From Streptantibioticus rubrisoli (GTDB lineage: Bacteria > Actinomycetota > Actinomycetes > Streptomycetales > Streptomycetaceae), in contig NZ_JANFNH010000001.1 in the NCBI RefSeq assembly GCF_024436055.1, positions 1 through 64,000 of the forward strand: a stretch of 64,000 nucleotides of DNA. The letters are read 5' to 3'. The notes below the pieces were generated by a model that was not told where the DNA came from, made no database searches, and saw nothing but the letters and a program-made list of their open reading frames with translations. Numbering within the stretch: position 1 is the first letter of the stretch; the number at the start of each line of letters is the position of its first letter. Below, piece by piece: positions 25,196 to 33,757 of this stretch. The translations under genes were made by a program, and so were the position numbers.

Positions 25196-26032
25196 GGAAG
25201 GTCCTTCTGGATTACGCCCTGTGTGGGCGGGGCGTGTGTCACGAAGGCCGCTGCCCCGTACAGCGGCGGTTTGTTGCACATATACAGACGCGCGATGAGC
25301 TGGCGCAGTTGGCGACAAAGGCGCAAACAGTGGACCAAGAGTCCGTAGGTCCTCCTCAAAATCTGTTCGAAAAGACGTCAGCCGACGGCTGGCGTCTCGG
25401 ATAAGACGCTGGTAAGCCAAGCATGAGAAGAACATAAGAGAAAGCTGAGAGGGCGCTCAGGTCGCGCAACGATCCGCTTTCCGAACGGCTTTACCAGCCG
25501 TTTCATGGGGTGTGACCGGCGATTTCGAAACCTCACCCGGTGTACACGCGTGCGAGTGCGGGCCGGTGCGGGCGCACTTGGCAATTCGATGGATGTGCTA
25601 GAATTTTCGATTCGCTCGCGCCGCCGTCACGCCCCCGTCACGGCCTCAGCCGTATTCCGCCGCGATGCGAGCGGGTCACGGCGAACAGTCCCGTCCGAAG
25701 GACTCCTCGATGCCTGGTCGCGGGGGCGCCCGGTCAAGGATGGCGCCTTCAATTCACCTTCCGCACATCAAGGTTCACTTTCCGCTCGCGCGATGTGGAG
25801 GCGGTGTGGAGGCGACGCGTCCGGTACCGGGGCGATCGCGGGGCGGTGCGGGCTTGCCGCGGTCCCGGGTGGCGCCGAGCCGACCAGCCGCCAGATGCCC
25901 GGCGGGTGGCGGCGGACCGGGTGGAAATGGCGCAGTGACACGGCCGCCGATTGGATCTTCTGCTCGCGCTGCCCGCGGCGTACCGTCGCCCCTGGACGCA
26001 GTCCCGATGAACCCCGACCAACGAGGAGAGCC
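25196..26032. other. Long divergent intergenic region, partly AT-rich
   Basis: This 837-bp gap lies between the synthetase and the PEP mutase-family gene. 25250-25520 and 25580-25615 are clearly richer in A/T than the surroundings. A hairpin or operator-like repeat sits at 25374-25396 (GACGTCAGCC, GAC, GGCTGGCGTC). A promoter-like TTGGCA (25578) with TAGAAT (25599), spacer 15, points rightward. Apparent open frames here lack coding character; I see no gene. Confidence 0.5.
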
Positions 26033-26866
26033 ATGGCTGTTGACGCCCGTACCAAGGAAAAGGCCCGGCGGTTCCGGGAGTTGGCGCTGGAATCGGTGCT
26101 CGTGCTGCCCAACGCCTGGGATGCCGCGAGTGCCGCGGTGATCGCCGAGGCGGGCGCCCGGGCGATCGCCACCAGCAGCGCCGCGATGGCCTGGTCGCTG
26201 GGGCGCGGCGACGGTCAGAAGATGAGCCGGGAGGAGATGGCGCGGGCCGCCGCCCGGGTCGTGGCAGCCGTCGAGCTGCCGGTGACCGTGGACGCCGAGG
26301 CGGGCTACGGCCCGACGGAGGAGGACGCCGTGGCCACCGCGACCGCGGTGATCGCGGCCGGTGCCATCGGGCTGAACCTGGAGGACTCCACGGTGCCGCG
26401 CGGACCGCTGTTCACCGTTGAGCGGCAGTCCGCCCGGATCCGTGCGGCCCGGGCGGCCGCGGTGGAGGCGGGACTGCCCGAGCTGGTGATCAACGCCCGT
26501 ACGGATGTGTACCTTTCACAGACCGGTGCGGCCGAGTACCGGCTGGGCGAGGCGTTGGACCGGGCGGTGGCCTACGCGGAGGCGGGTGCCGACAGCTTCT
26601 TCGTGCCCGCCCTGCTCGACCTGGACACCCTGCGCGAGCTCGCCGAGGCCTCGCCGCTGCCGCTCAACGCGCTGGCCATGCCCGGCGGCCCGAGCGTGGC
26701 CGAGCTCGCGCAGGCGGGGGTACGCAGGATCAGCCTCGGTGCCGGGGTGGCCCGGGCCGCGTACTCGGCGGCCCGCGAGGCCGCGCTGGAGCTGCTGAAC
26801 GAGGGCACGTTCAAGGGCCTTGAGGGTACGCTCGAAGCCTCCCACCTCAACAGCCTGTTCTCGTAG
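26033..26866 (+). CDS. Isocitrate lyase/PEP mutase superfamily protein
   Basis: This 277-residue cytoplasmic TIM-barrel enzyme includes LPNAWDAASAAVIAEAGARA at the substrate phosphate-binding strand. Metal-site strands are VTVDAEAGYG and GLNLEDS, with NARTDV after them. The KKCGH catalytic motif of isocitrate and methylisocitrate lyases is absent (ATSSAAMAWSLGRGD occupies the gating region). It is therefore more likely an oxaloacetate decarboxylase, hydrolase or mutase-like member. GAGGAGAG precedes the ATG at 26033. It is a lone gene that ends 9 bp from a convergent methyltransferase. Confidence 0.82.
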   Translation: MAVDARTKEKARRFRELALESVLVLPNAWDAASAAVIAEAGARAIATSSAAMAWSLGRGDGQKMSREEMARAAARVVAAVELPVTVDAEAGYGPTEEDAVATATAVIAAGAIGLNLEDSTVPRGPLFTVERQSARIRAARAAAVEAGLPELVINARTDVYLSQTGAAEYRLGEALDRAVAYAEAGADSFFVPALLDLDTLRELAEASPLPLNALAMPGGPSVAELAQAGVRRISLGAGVARAAYSAAREAALELLNEGTFKGLEGTLEASHLNSLFS

Positions 26867-26875
26867 GGCGGTTGG

Positions 26876-27667
26876 TCACGGCAGTCGGCGGCCCCATGCC
26901 GAGATGGTGACCTGTGGAATGTCGACGAAGGCCGGATCATCGAGCAGTTCGAAGAACCCCTTCAGATCCGCCTCGGTGATCAGGCCGTCGGCGACCAGCG
27001 CCGGACCGGCCTGGTTGATCAGCGGGCGCCAGCGGTCCTTGCCGAGCAGGCCCATACAGCCCAGGTTGCCGGTGAATCCCACGTCTCGCAGCCCGTTGCG
27101 GGCGAGCACCGCGGGCAGGCCGCGCGCCCAGGTCAGATCGGCGCCGTGCTCGTTGTACTTGCGTTCGTACGCCGCCATCAGCCGTCGCACCAACGGGAAC
27201 GGCGAGGTGTCCGCCGGGAGTTGGTAGGGGTCCTCGACCATCAGCCAGCCACCGGGCGCCAGCCAGCGGGTGGCGCGTGCGATGACCTCCTCGCGCCGCG
27301 GCAGATGGCAGAGCAGATAGCGGGCGTGGATCAGGTCGAAGCCGCCCGGCGGGAACTCCTCGCTGAGCACGTCGGCCTGCTGGACGACGAGGTTGTCGGC
27401 CCGGTCGGCGTCGAGGTACCGGGTGTCGATGTCGACCGCGGTCACCTGTCCGTCCGGGCAGCGCCCGGCCAGCCAGTAAGCGATGGACCCGGCACCCGCG
27501 CCCAGTTCCAGGCAGCGCCAGGAGGGTTCGACGGACAGGTCCTCGATGACCGCGATCGTCCGTGCGTCCACGCTGTTCTGGATGGACTCCAGCCGGTTGC
27601 GTTCCTGCGGGGAGTTCTTGCCCAACATGCCGGTGCTATAACGGTCGTTGGCGGCGGGACGGTTCAT
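26876..27667 (-). CDS. Class I SAM-dependent methyltransferase, third gene of the ImmA/MAB_1171c operon
   Basis: This 263-residue Rossmann methyltransferase shows motif I LELGAGAGSIAYWLA (about residue 54), the acidic ribose-binding residue in VTAVDIDTRY, motif IV GFDLIHARYLLCHLP and WLAPGGWLMVEDP. Substrate unknown; small molecules are typical for this class. Its ATG overlaps the stop of the MAB_1171c-type gene in an ATGA, so the two are produced together. Confidence 0.85.
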   Translation of the reverse strand: MNRPAANDRYSTGMLGKNSPQERNRLESIQNSVDARTIAVIEDLSVEPSWRCLELGAGAGSIAYWLAGRCPDGQVTAVDIDTRYLDADRADNLVVQQADVLSEEFPPGGFDLIHARYLLCHLPRREEVIARATRWLAPGGWLMVEDPYQLPADTSPFPLVRRLMAAYERKYNEHGADLTWARGLPAVLARNGLRDVGFTGNLGCMGLLGKDRWRPLINQAGPALVADGLITEADLKGFFELLDDPAFVDIPQVTISAWGRRLP

Positions 27668-28917
27668 GGTTCTCGCTGAGCTCCTGATTGCGGCTGCGGT
27701 TCGGGCCGGACGGCCTCGGCCATCTGCTCGCCGTATCCATCCGGTACGGGCGTGGAGCGGGTGGGCCGCACGGAATCCGGCGGAAAGCCCGCGACGATTC
27801 TGCGCGCCCGGTGCACCTCGAGGAGGAACTCGATCTCATCGTGCAGATCGTGTCCCCTAAAGCTCGCGGAGGCGGTCGGATTGGGCAGCGGCAGGGCCCC
27901 GTTCGCCTTCGTCCGCCGGGCTTCCGCCAACCAGCAGGCGACGACCGCCGGTTCGAACCGGTGCTCCGGCAGACCGCGCATGCTGACGTACTCGCGGGCG
28001 CGCTCCACGGTCTGCGGCGTCACATAGTCACGCAGTACCAAGATGGCGTCGCGGATCTCGATGACCTCGCGGTACAGCCGCAGGTACACCGCCTGGGGTC
28101 CGCCGAGGGTCTCCCGGAACCGGCCGCGTGGAGCGTCCAGGGCGACATGCGGAACCGCTTCGACGAGTTCCCGCCACAGCGGCCGCAGTCGCCACAGGGC
28201 TGCCGCGTTGCGGGCCAGCCGGTGCGCGGTGAGCAGCAGCGGAAGCGCGGTCCCGGCGGTCATCAGCCATGCGGTGATGCCGATGTTGAGCGGGAACAGC
28301 GCACCGAGCCAGGCGGGGCGGGCGAGCAGGAACGCCAGCACGACGGTCCAGAACACCGAGGACGAGATGAAGCCGCCGGCGAGCAGCACCAGCCCGAGGC
28401 GGAAGGCCCGGTCCCGCTTCGCCTGGCGGCTGTAGCGCACGCACATCACCGCACACGGAATCGTTCCGGTCAGATGCGCCGCGACCAGGATCCACCAGAA
28501 CAGGCTGTACCACGGCACGTGCTCGGAGGTGACGCAGCCCGAGTTCGGCGCGATGGTGGCGTTGAGCACGACCAACGTCACGGTGGTGACCGCCATCGCG
28601 CCGTAGACCAGCCAGGGGCGGCGCCGTGACATGGCGGCCAGCACGAAGTCGAGGATGAGCGCGGAGCTGAAGACGCCCCACACGTTCATGAACAGGCCGC
28701 AGCTCTGGGCGAACACGAAGGTCCGGTCGAGCGCCGCGGTGACCGGGTCCAGATAGACGGTGATCGACCCGGCCAGTCCCGCCACGGCGAGCAGCAGCAT
28801 CCGCTGCTGGCGCGAGCGCCGGGCCGTGGGCACCCGCAGGAACACCGCCAACCACATGACCAGCGCGCCGGACAGCTCAACGGCAGAGCCCATGTTGTAC
28901 ACCGAGGCGTCGTCCAT
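27664..28917 (-). CDS. MAB_1171c-family putative membrane transporter
   Basis: This 417-residue protein has about seven to eight hydrophobic spans in its first ~240 residues (for example LVYGAMAVTTVTLVVLNATI, WWILVAAHLTGTIPCAVMCV and AFRLGLVLLAGGFISSSVFW). A cytoplasmic C-terminal domain of about 180 residues follows, with YLRLYREVIEIRDAILVLRDY and DEIEFLLEVHRAR. This matches the actinobacterial MAB_1171c family (related to DUF6545), often encoded next to an ImmA-like peptidase. It sits 5 bp after the M78 gene and overlaps the methyltransferase. Role unknown. Confidence 0.78.
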   Translation of the reverse strand: MDDASVYNMGSAVELSGALVMWLAVFLRVPTARRSRQQRMLLLAVAGLAGSITVYLDPVTAALDRTFVFAQSCGLFMNVWGVFSSALILDFVLAAMSRRRPWLVYGAMAVTTVTLVVLNATIAPNSGCVTSEHVPWYSLFWWILVAAHLTGTIPCAVMCVRYSRQAKRDRAFRLGLVLLAGGFISSSVFWTVVLAFLLARPAWLGALFPLNIGITAWLMTAGTALPLLLTAHRLARNAAALWRLRPLWRELVEAVPHVALDAPRGRFRETLGGPQAVYLRLYREVIEIRDAILVLRDYVTPQTVERAREYVSMRGLPEHRFEPAVVACWLAEARRTKANGALPLPNPTASASFRGHDLHDEIEFLLEVHRARRIVAGFPPDSVRPTRSTPVPDGYGEQMAEAVRPEPQPQSGAQREP

Positions 28918-28922
28918 GACTC

Positions 28923-29423
28923 CTACTCGCGGATTCCGAGGGACACTTCGAGCTTGCCGCGCACCCCGGTGGACGGCAGCGGCGCGAGCGTTCCGGCCTT
29001 GGCCCGGATCAGGCTCGCGACGAGTTCCGCTTCCTGTTCCTGCTCGGTGGTGTAACTGGTGCGGCCCAGGATGCGTCGAATCGCCTCCGGATCGAGGCTC
29101 GGTAGCAACCCGGCCAGCGCACCGGGGTCCTCCCAGCCTCCGTTGTCATGGTGCATCAGGATGTGGCCGATTTCGTGGAGGGCGATGTGGTCGCGGTGAA
29201 ACCGGGACGTCTTCTCCTCGACGTAGATCTCGTCGGCCGTGTCGGTGGAGATCACCAGTCCGCAGGCATGGGCTCCGAAGCCGCTGGGCAGGCTGCGCAG
29301 CCGGATGGCACGGCCACGCTGTAAGGACAGGTCGTGGATGAGGCGCTCCACGGAGAACGGGCGGGGGAGGGTGAGCGTACTGACCAGCGCTTGGCACTTG
29401 TTCCGGACGCGCCGTGTGGTCAT
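28923..29423 (-). CDS. ImmA/IrrE-type (M78) metallopeptidase-like protein
   Basis: This 166-residue protein has the zinc-site motif HEIGH in IALHEIGHILMHHD (about residue 82). It is preceded by ADEIYVEEKTSRFHRDH and followed by SYTTEQEQEAELVASLIRA, where Glu is the expected third ligand. ImmA/IrrE peptidases usually cleave or relieve a partner XRE repressor, but no XRE gene is adjacent here. Start 29423 is chosen because GGAGGGT lies in front of it. It is the first gene of a three-gene operon with the MAB_1171c protein and the methyltransferase. Confidence 0.85.
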   Translation of the reverse strand: MTTRRVRNKCQALVSTLTLPRPFSVERLIHDLSLQRGRAIRLRSLPSGFGAHACGLVISTDTADEIYVEEKTSRFHRDHIALHEIGHILMHHDNGGWEDPGALAGLLPSLDPEAIRRILGRTSYTTEQEQEAELVASLIRAKAGTLAPLPSTGVRGKLEVSLGIRE

Positions 29424-29495
29424 GGTGCGGCTGTACCCTCCCATCGCCCTTGGCCCGCGGTCGGCCCGGGCCGTAGGACCACTCTTCCCTAGCCA

Positions 29496-29514
29496 ACCAA
29501 CGCCGTACGTTGGT
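29496..29514. promoter_or_regulatory. Inverted repeat upstream of the M78 operon
   Basis: ACCAACG (29496-29502) and CGTTGGT (29508-29514) form a perfect 7-bp inverted repeat with a 5-bp spacer. It is immediately downstream of a -35-like TTGACG (29520 to 29515, minus strand) and about 75-90 bp from the M78 start. It is a candidate operator for a repressor encoded elsewhere. Confidence 0.45.
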
Positions 29515-29583
29515 CGTCAATATCGGTTGCCGTTGACAAGTGGTCAGAAAACGAAGCGGAATGGCGTGCGGCGCTGTTCGAAT

Positions 29584-30372
29584 TCAGCCCTGCCGCACCG
29601 CGACCGCGAACAGACGGCGGAACGGGAAGACCGTGCCGTGCGGCCCGGCCGGGTACGCCTCGCGCAGCAGCGCGCCGTACTCGGTGAGGAAGGCGGCCTG
29701 GTCCGCCGGGTCGGTGAGCTGGCTGAGGACGGGGCGCAGTGCGGTGCCCCTGGTCCAGTCGAGGACCGGGTCGGGGCCGGTCAGCACCGTGTAGTAGGTG
29801 GTCTCCCACACATCCGCGGCGCAGCCCTGAGCCAGCAGGGCGTCCAGGTATTCGGCCGGTTCGTGCACGCCGGAGCGGTTGGGCGCCAGGTCCAGCTTCC
29901 GGCTCCAACGCGGGCTGCCGATCAGCTCGCTGAGCAGGGTGTGGCTGGGGGCGTCGAAGTTGCCGGGGGCCTGGAAGGCGAGTACGCCGCCGAGGCGCAG
30001 TGCCCGCACCCAGCGGGGGAGCAGCTTGATATGGCCGGGCAGCCACTGGATCAGCGCGTTGCTGACGATCAGGTCGGGCCGGGCGGGCGCCGGGTCGTGT
30101 TCGGCGGCGTCGGCGAGCAGGTAGTCGGCGCTGGGCTCGCCGGTGGTGCGGGCGGTGTGCAGCATCTCGGGGGAGTTGTCGACGCCGGTGATCCGGGCCT
30201 GTGGCCAGTGCTCGCGTACCACGGCGGTGGAGTTGCCTGGGCCGCAGCCGAGGTCGAGGACGACGGGTGCGGCGGGCAACTCCGGTACCCGGGCCAGCAG
30301 TTCGCGTAGCGGCCGGGTGCGCTCCTTCGCGAAGCGCAGGTACTGCTGCGGGTCCCAGTTGGGTGCGGTCAT
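29584..30372 (-). CDS. tam: Trans-aconitate 2-methyltransferase
   Basis: This 262-residue SAM methyltransferase begins NWDPQQYLRFAKERTRPLRELLARV, characteristic of Tam. It shows motif I VVLDLGCGPGNSTAVV, DNSPEMLHTA, PDLIVSNALIQWLPGH and the family end FPFRRLFAVAV. Tam methylates trans-aconitate, an inhibitor formed spontaneously from the aconitase intermediate. GGAGG precedes the ATG. In S. coelicolor tam is divergent from the MarR-family regulator tamR. Here MarR-like palindromes remain in the promoter, but the divergent gene is missing. Confidence 0.92.
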   Translation of the reverse strand: MTAPNWDPQQYLRFAKERTRPLRELLARVPELPAAPVVLDLGCGPGNSTAVVREHWPQARITGVDNSPEMLHTARTTGEPSADYLLADAAEHDPAPARPDLIVSNALIQWLPGHIKLLPRWVRALRLGGVLAFQAPGNFDAPSHTLLSELIGSPRWSRKLDLAPNRSGVHEPAEYLDALLAQGCAADVWETTYYTVLTGPDPVLDWTRGTALRPVLSQLTDPADQAAFLTEYGALLREAYPAGPHGTVFPFRRLFAVAVRQG

Positions 30373-30390
30373 GGTGACGCCTCCGCCAGA

Positions 30391-30457
30391 TATCTTGACG
30401 TCAAGGTACCTGTAAGCTTCCCCGGTATATCTCTCGGCGTCAAGATACTTGATCTCG
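30391..30457. promoter_or_regulatory. Two MarR-like palindromes in the tam promoter
   Basis: Site 1 (30391-30408) contains the perfect 12-bp palindrome CTTGACGTCAAG (30394-30405) in the context TATCTTGACGTCAAGGTA. Site 2 (about 30427-30447) reads TATCTCTCGGCGTCAAGATA, with the same TATCT and CAAGATA ends. TCAAGATACTTGA directly adjoins it. TamR of S. coelicolor is a MarR protein that controls tam, so these are candidate TamR sites. Confidence 0.5.
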
Positions 30458-30592
30458 TGAGGTCTGTTCCCCGGCGTGCGCCGCCGACGGCGAGAACGAT
30501 CTTCGACGGCCATCTCCCGCCGCACGCGAGCAGGGGACGTGTCATCGGCCCGCCCAGGAGACCATGGAACCCGAAGCACCCATGGTGGGGCG

Positions 30593-30751
30593 CGGAAGAT
30601 CGACCGGCGCCTCGACGCGCTGCGCCACCCGCTGGACGCCGGCGACCGCCCGCTGGAGGAGACCTGCGACCGGCTGCTGCGCGAACTGCGCTCACCCGAC
30701 GACCCGGACGACGTCGCCCTGCTCATCGCCCGCACCCATCCCTACCGCTGA
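30593..30751 (+). pseudogene. C-terminal remnant of a SpoIIE/PP2C-type phosphatase
   Basis: About 52 codons read KIDRRLDALRHPLDAGD, RPLEETCDRLLREL and DDPDDVALLIARTHPYR before a TGA. This is the characteristic C-terminus of Streptomyces SpoIIE-domain phosphatases. Upstream in the same frame there is no phosphatase sequence, only arginine-rich out-of-frame translation. The rest of the gene is therefore gone, probably lost in the rearrangement that also removed the expected regulator opposite tam. Confidence 0.6.
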
Positions 30752-30815
30752 CCTCCGCGCCCGCCAACCGGCCGCAGTCCGGGGCAGCCTGGCTCTCGGC
30801 GACGCGCGGAACGGA

Positions 30816-31391
30816 TCAGCCGTGCTGCGCCCCACGGGCCAACAGCAGCAGCGCGTCGACGAGTTCCTCCGCGGGGGATCCCGTGGCCAGGCTGCGCAGT
30901 TGTAGCCCGAAGACCAGGGCGACGGCACTGCTCGCCCACCGTTCCGCGTCGCACACCCCCAGTCCGGTCAGGATCCGGGCGGCCAACCGGTCGTACGCGG
31001 CGAAGCACTGCGCGGCCGCGGCGCGCAGCCGCTCGTCACGGCCAGCCTGAACGTACAGTTCGAACGGCGCGATGTGTCTGCTGTCGAACTCCGTGCCCCG
31101 CGCGACCTGACCGACCACGAAGGCGGCCCGATCGAGGTCCATGCCCTCGGTCTGGCACTGGTCGGCGAGTTCGGTGAACCGCCGGGTCTCCTCGGCGACG
31201 AAGTGCAGCAGACTCTCGCGCAGCAACTCGTGCTGGGTGGCGAAGTGGTAGGTGACCGAACCGAGCGAGACCCCCGCCTCCTTGGCGATCCGCCGGTTGG
31301 TGACTCCCGCGATGCCGTCCTCACCGATGATGCGCAGCACGGCGTCGATGATGCACTGCCGGGTTCCGGGGGGCTTGGACATGGCGATCAT
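30816..31391 (-). CDS. TetR-family transcriptional regulator
   Basis: This 191-residue regulator has a TetR helix-turn-helix at about residues 12-58 (CIIDAVLRIIGEDGIAGVT, NRRIAKEAGVSLGSVTYHF) and an alpha-helical ligand domain. Its ATG overlaps the amidase stop in an ATGA; an internal ATG at 31382 is possible. The amidase-tetR pair faces an SDR gene across a perfect palindrome, GTTCGTTCGAACGAAC (32833-32848), the likely operator. Confidence 0.88.
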   Translation of the reverse strand: MIAMSKPPGTRQCIIDAVLRIIGEDGIAGVTNRRIAKEAGVSLGSVTYHFATQHELLRESLLHFVAEETRRFTELADQCQTEGMDLDRAAFVVGQVARGTEFDSRHIAPFELYVQAGRDERLRAAAAQCFAAYDRLAARILTGLGVCDAERWASSAVALVFGLQLRSLATGSPAEELVDALLLLARGAQHG

Positions 31392-32812
31392 TGTTCCACC
31401 GGCGCCCTCCCGGTGGAGTCGAGGGCCGGGCGCAGTTCGGGCCAGCGCAACTCGGCCTCCAACTGGGCGGCCAAAGACACCAGCGACTCCTCACCGCAGG
31501 CGGGTCCGAGCAACTGGGCGCCGACCGGCAGTCCGTCCCGGGTGAAGCCCGCCGGAACGTTCATCGCGGGCCAGCCGAGCGCGTTCCACGGCCATGCGTA
31601 CGGGCAGGCCGCGATCATCGCCCGGTCGGTCCGCAAGGCGCCCATCCCGTCGAAGGCGCCTATGCGCGGCGGCGGCACGGCGGTGGTCGGGGTGAGCACG
31701 ATGTCGTACCCGTCGAAGATGCCGCCGATCCTGCGGTGTTGGCGGGGTTCACGGCCCCTGGCGATGCGCAGGACCCGCCCGCCGAGTCGTCTGCCGGTGC
31801 GCACCGTGCTACGGGTGCGCGCGTCGAGCAGGTGCGGTACGGCGTGCTGGGCGGCGGCCTGCGTCACGCCCGCCGCCGCGCGGGGTACGAAGCTCAGTCC
31901 GATCAGCCCGTAGCGGGGCCTTGCCTCCTCGACGTGGTGGCCGAGCCGGGCGAGGGTCTCCGCGATGGCGGTGACGGCACGGCGTACGTCGGGATCAGGG
32001 CGCGTGCCGGTGAGGGTGAGCGGCGGCCGCCAGGCCAGCGCGATGCGCAGTCGGCCCGGTTCGCGACGGCATGCCGCCGAGGCGTTGACCGGCGCGGGGC
32101 ACCCCACGTCCGTCGGGTGCGGGCCAGCGATCACATCTAGCAGCAGTGCCGCGTCCGCGACGGTACGGGCCAACGGGCCGTTGACGGTCAGACCGTGGAA
32201 GGCATCGGTGTACGGGTACAGCGAGACCCGGCCGCGTTGCGGCTTGATGCCGACCAGATGGGTCCAGGCCGCGGGGATGCGGATGGAACCGCCGCCGTCC
32301 GATCCGACGGCGGCCGGTACGAGTCCGGCGGCGACCGCCGCGGCCGAGCCGCCGGAGGAACCGCCGGGCGTGTGGGCGGTGTTCCAGGGATTGCGGGTGG
32401 CGCCGAAGGCGCCCTCGGTGAAGGGCCACTGGCCGAGTTCGCAGGCGTTCGTCTTGCCGACGACCACCGCCCCCGCCGCGCGCAGCCGTCTCGCCAACTC
32501 GCCATCCGCCGACTTCGGTTCGGCCTCGCCGCCGCAGCCGAACCGGGTCGGCAGCCCCGCCACATCGGTGTCGTCCTTGACCGCTATCGGCACGCCCAGC
32601 AGCGGTAACCGCTCACCCGCGGCGAGTGCGCGGTCCGCATCCTCCGCCTCCCGCAGCGCCTGCCGCGCGCGCACGTGGCGGAAGGCGTTGAGGGTGCCCT
32701 GGGTCGCCGCGATGCGTTCCAGCGAGGCCCGCACCAGGGCCACCGATGTCGTCTCCCCCGCTGCCAGGGACCGGACCTGCTCAGCGAGTCCGGTGAAACC
32801 GGCTGTGGACAC
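31388..32812 (-). CDS. Amidase-signature family hydrolase
   Basis: This 474-residue enzyme has the complete Ser-cisSer-Lys triad: Lys in GVPIAVKDDTD, the cis-Ser in TPGGSSGGSAAAVAAG and the nucleophile Ser in GSDGGGSIRIPA. It would hydrolyse an amide to acid and ammonia in the cytoplasm. The GTG at 32812 follows AAGGGGAAC. Codon 69 (32608-32606) is TTA, hence bldA-dependent translation. It is co-transcribed with the TetR gene and divergent from an SDR reductase, which suggests a small catabolic or detoxification unit. Substrate unknown. Confidence 0.9.
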   Translation of the reverse strand: MSTAGFTGLAEQVRSLAAGETTSVALVRASLERIAATQGTLNAFRHVRARQALREAEDADRALAAGERLPLLGVPIAVKDDTDVAGLPTRFGCGGEAEPKSADGELARRLRAAGAVVVGKTNACELGQWPFTEGAFGATRNPWNTAHTPGGSSGGSAAAVAAGLVPAAVGSDGGGSIRIPAAWTHLVGIKPQRGRVSLYPYTDAFHGLTVNGPLARTVADAALLLDVIAGPHPTDVGCPAPVNASAACRREPGRLRIALAWRPPLTLTGTRPDPDVRRAVTAIAETLARLGHHVEEARPRYGLIGLSFVPRAAAGVTQAAAQHAVPHLLDARTRSTVRTGRRLGGRVLRIARGREPRQHRRIGGIFDGYDIVLTPTTAVPPPRIGAFDGMGALRTDRAMIAACPYAWPWNALGWPAMNVPAGFTRDGLPVGAQLLGPACGEESLVSLAAQLEAELRWPELRPALDSTGRAPVEQ

Positions 32813-32832
32813 GGCCGTTCCCCTTCCCTAAC

Positions 32833-32848
32833 GTTCGTTCGAACGAAC
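32833..32848. promoter_or_regulatory. Perfect 16-bp palindromic operator between amidase and SDR genes
   Basis: GTTCGTTCGAACGAAC is perfectly self-complementary. It lies 21 bp upstream of the amidase GTG and 22 bp upstream of the SDR ATG. Its size and symmetry fit a TetR dimer pair, and the tetR gene is in the amidase transcript. Confidence 0.7.
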
Positions 32849-32869
32849 AGCTTTCGGGAGGCTACTCGT

Positions 32870-33661
32870 ATGCGCATCGCAGGATCAACCGTGCTGGTGA
32901 CCGGGGCCACCGGCGGTCTCGGTCAGGCCATCGCCCGTGAACTCGCGGTCAGGGGAGCCAAGTTGGTGCTCTCCGGGCGCCGCGCCGACGCTTTGAAGCC
33001 CATCGCCGCCGAGTTCGGCGCCCGTGCCGTCACCGCCGATCTCGCCGACCCGGACCAGGTCGACCAACTCGCCGAAACGTGCGCGGACACCGACATCCTG
33101 ATCGCCAACGCCGCCCTGCCCTCCAGCGGCGACCTCCTGGAGTACACACCCGAGCAGATCGACCGGGCGCTCACGGTGAACCTGCGCAGCCCCGTCATGC
33201 TGGCCCGGGCGCTCGCTCCCCGGATGGTCGAGGCGGGCCGCGGACACATCGCCTTCGTCGGCTCGATCTCCGGGAAGACCGCCAGCAGGTCCACCTCGCT
33301 CTACAACGCCACCAAGTTCGGCCTGCGCGGCTTCGCCCTGGGCTTCCGCCAGGACCTGCACGGTACGGGGGTGGGCGTCTCACTCGTCCAGCCCGGTTTC
33401 GTCCGCGACGCGGGCATGTTCGCGGTGACGGGAGCCACCCCGCCCGCCGGGATGCGCACGGTCTCCCCGGGCCAGGTCGCCACGGCGGTCGTACGGGCAG
33501 TCGAGCGCGACCTGTGCGAAGTCAACGTGGCGCCGGTGGAGTTGCGGGTGCTCAGCGCGATCGCCGGGCAGTTCCCGGGAATCGCGGAGCGGGTGCAGCG
33601 CGGTTCCGCCGCGCGGCGGACGGTCCGCCAGATCGTGGAGGCGCAGCGGGACCGGCGGTAG
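32870..33661 (+). CDS. Short-chain dehydrogenase/reductase
   Basis: This 263-residue classical SDR has the cofactor motif TGATGGLG (residues about 11-18), an N-A-A variant of NNAG in ILIANAALPSSG, the catalytic Ser in GSISGK and YNATK (Tyr and Lys). RRAD after strand 2 suggests NADP preference. GGGAGG precedes the ATG. It is divergent from the amidase-tetR operon across the 16-bp palindrome, so probably TetR-controlled. Confidence 0.9.
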   Translation: MRIAGSTVLVTGATGGLGQAIARELAVRGAKLVLSGRRADALKPIAAEFGARAVTADLADPDQVDQLAETCADTDILIANAALPSSGDLLEYTPEQIDRALTVNLRSPVMLARALAPRMVEAGRGHIAFVGSISGKTASRSTSLYNATKFGLRGFALGFRQDLHGTGVGVSLVQPGFVRDAGMFAVTGATPPAGMRTVSPGQVATAVVRAVERDLCEVNVAPVELRVLSAIAGQFPGIAERVQRGSAARRTVRQIVEAQRDRR

Positions 33662-33757
33662 CCGGTGCGGGGCGCCGGTTGCCGGTTCCGGCGTGCCGCA
33701 AGCCGCGGCGTAGGCTGAACGCACCGAATCATCCGCGTTCATGGGGAAAGGCCGATC

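Noticed and set aside
25505-26032. In-frame extension upstream of the PEP mutase-family protein
   Set aside because: The extension has no family similarity and poor codon pattern, and GAGGAGAG directly precedes ATG 26033.
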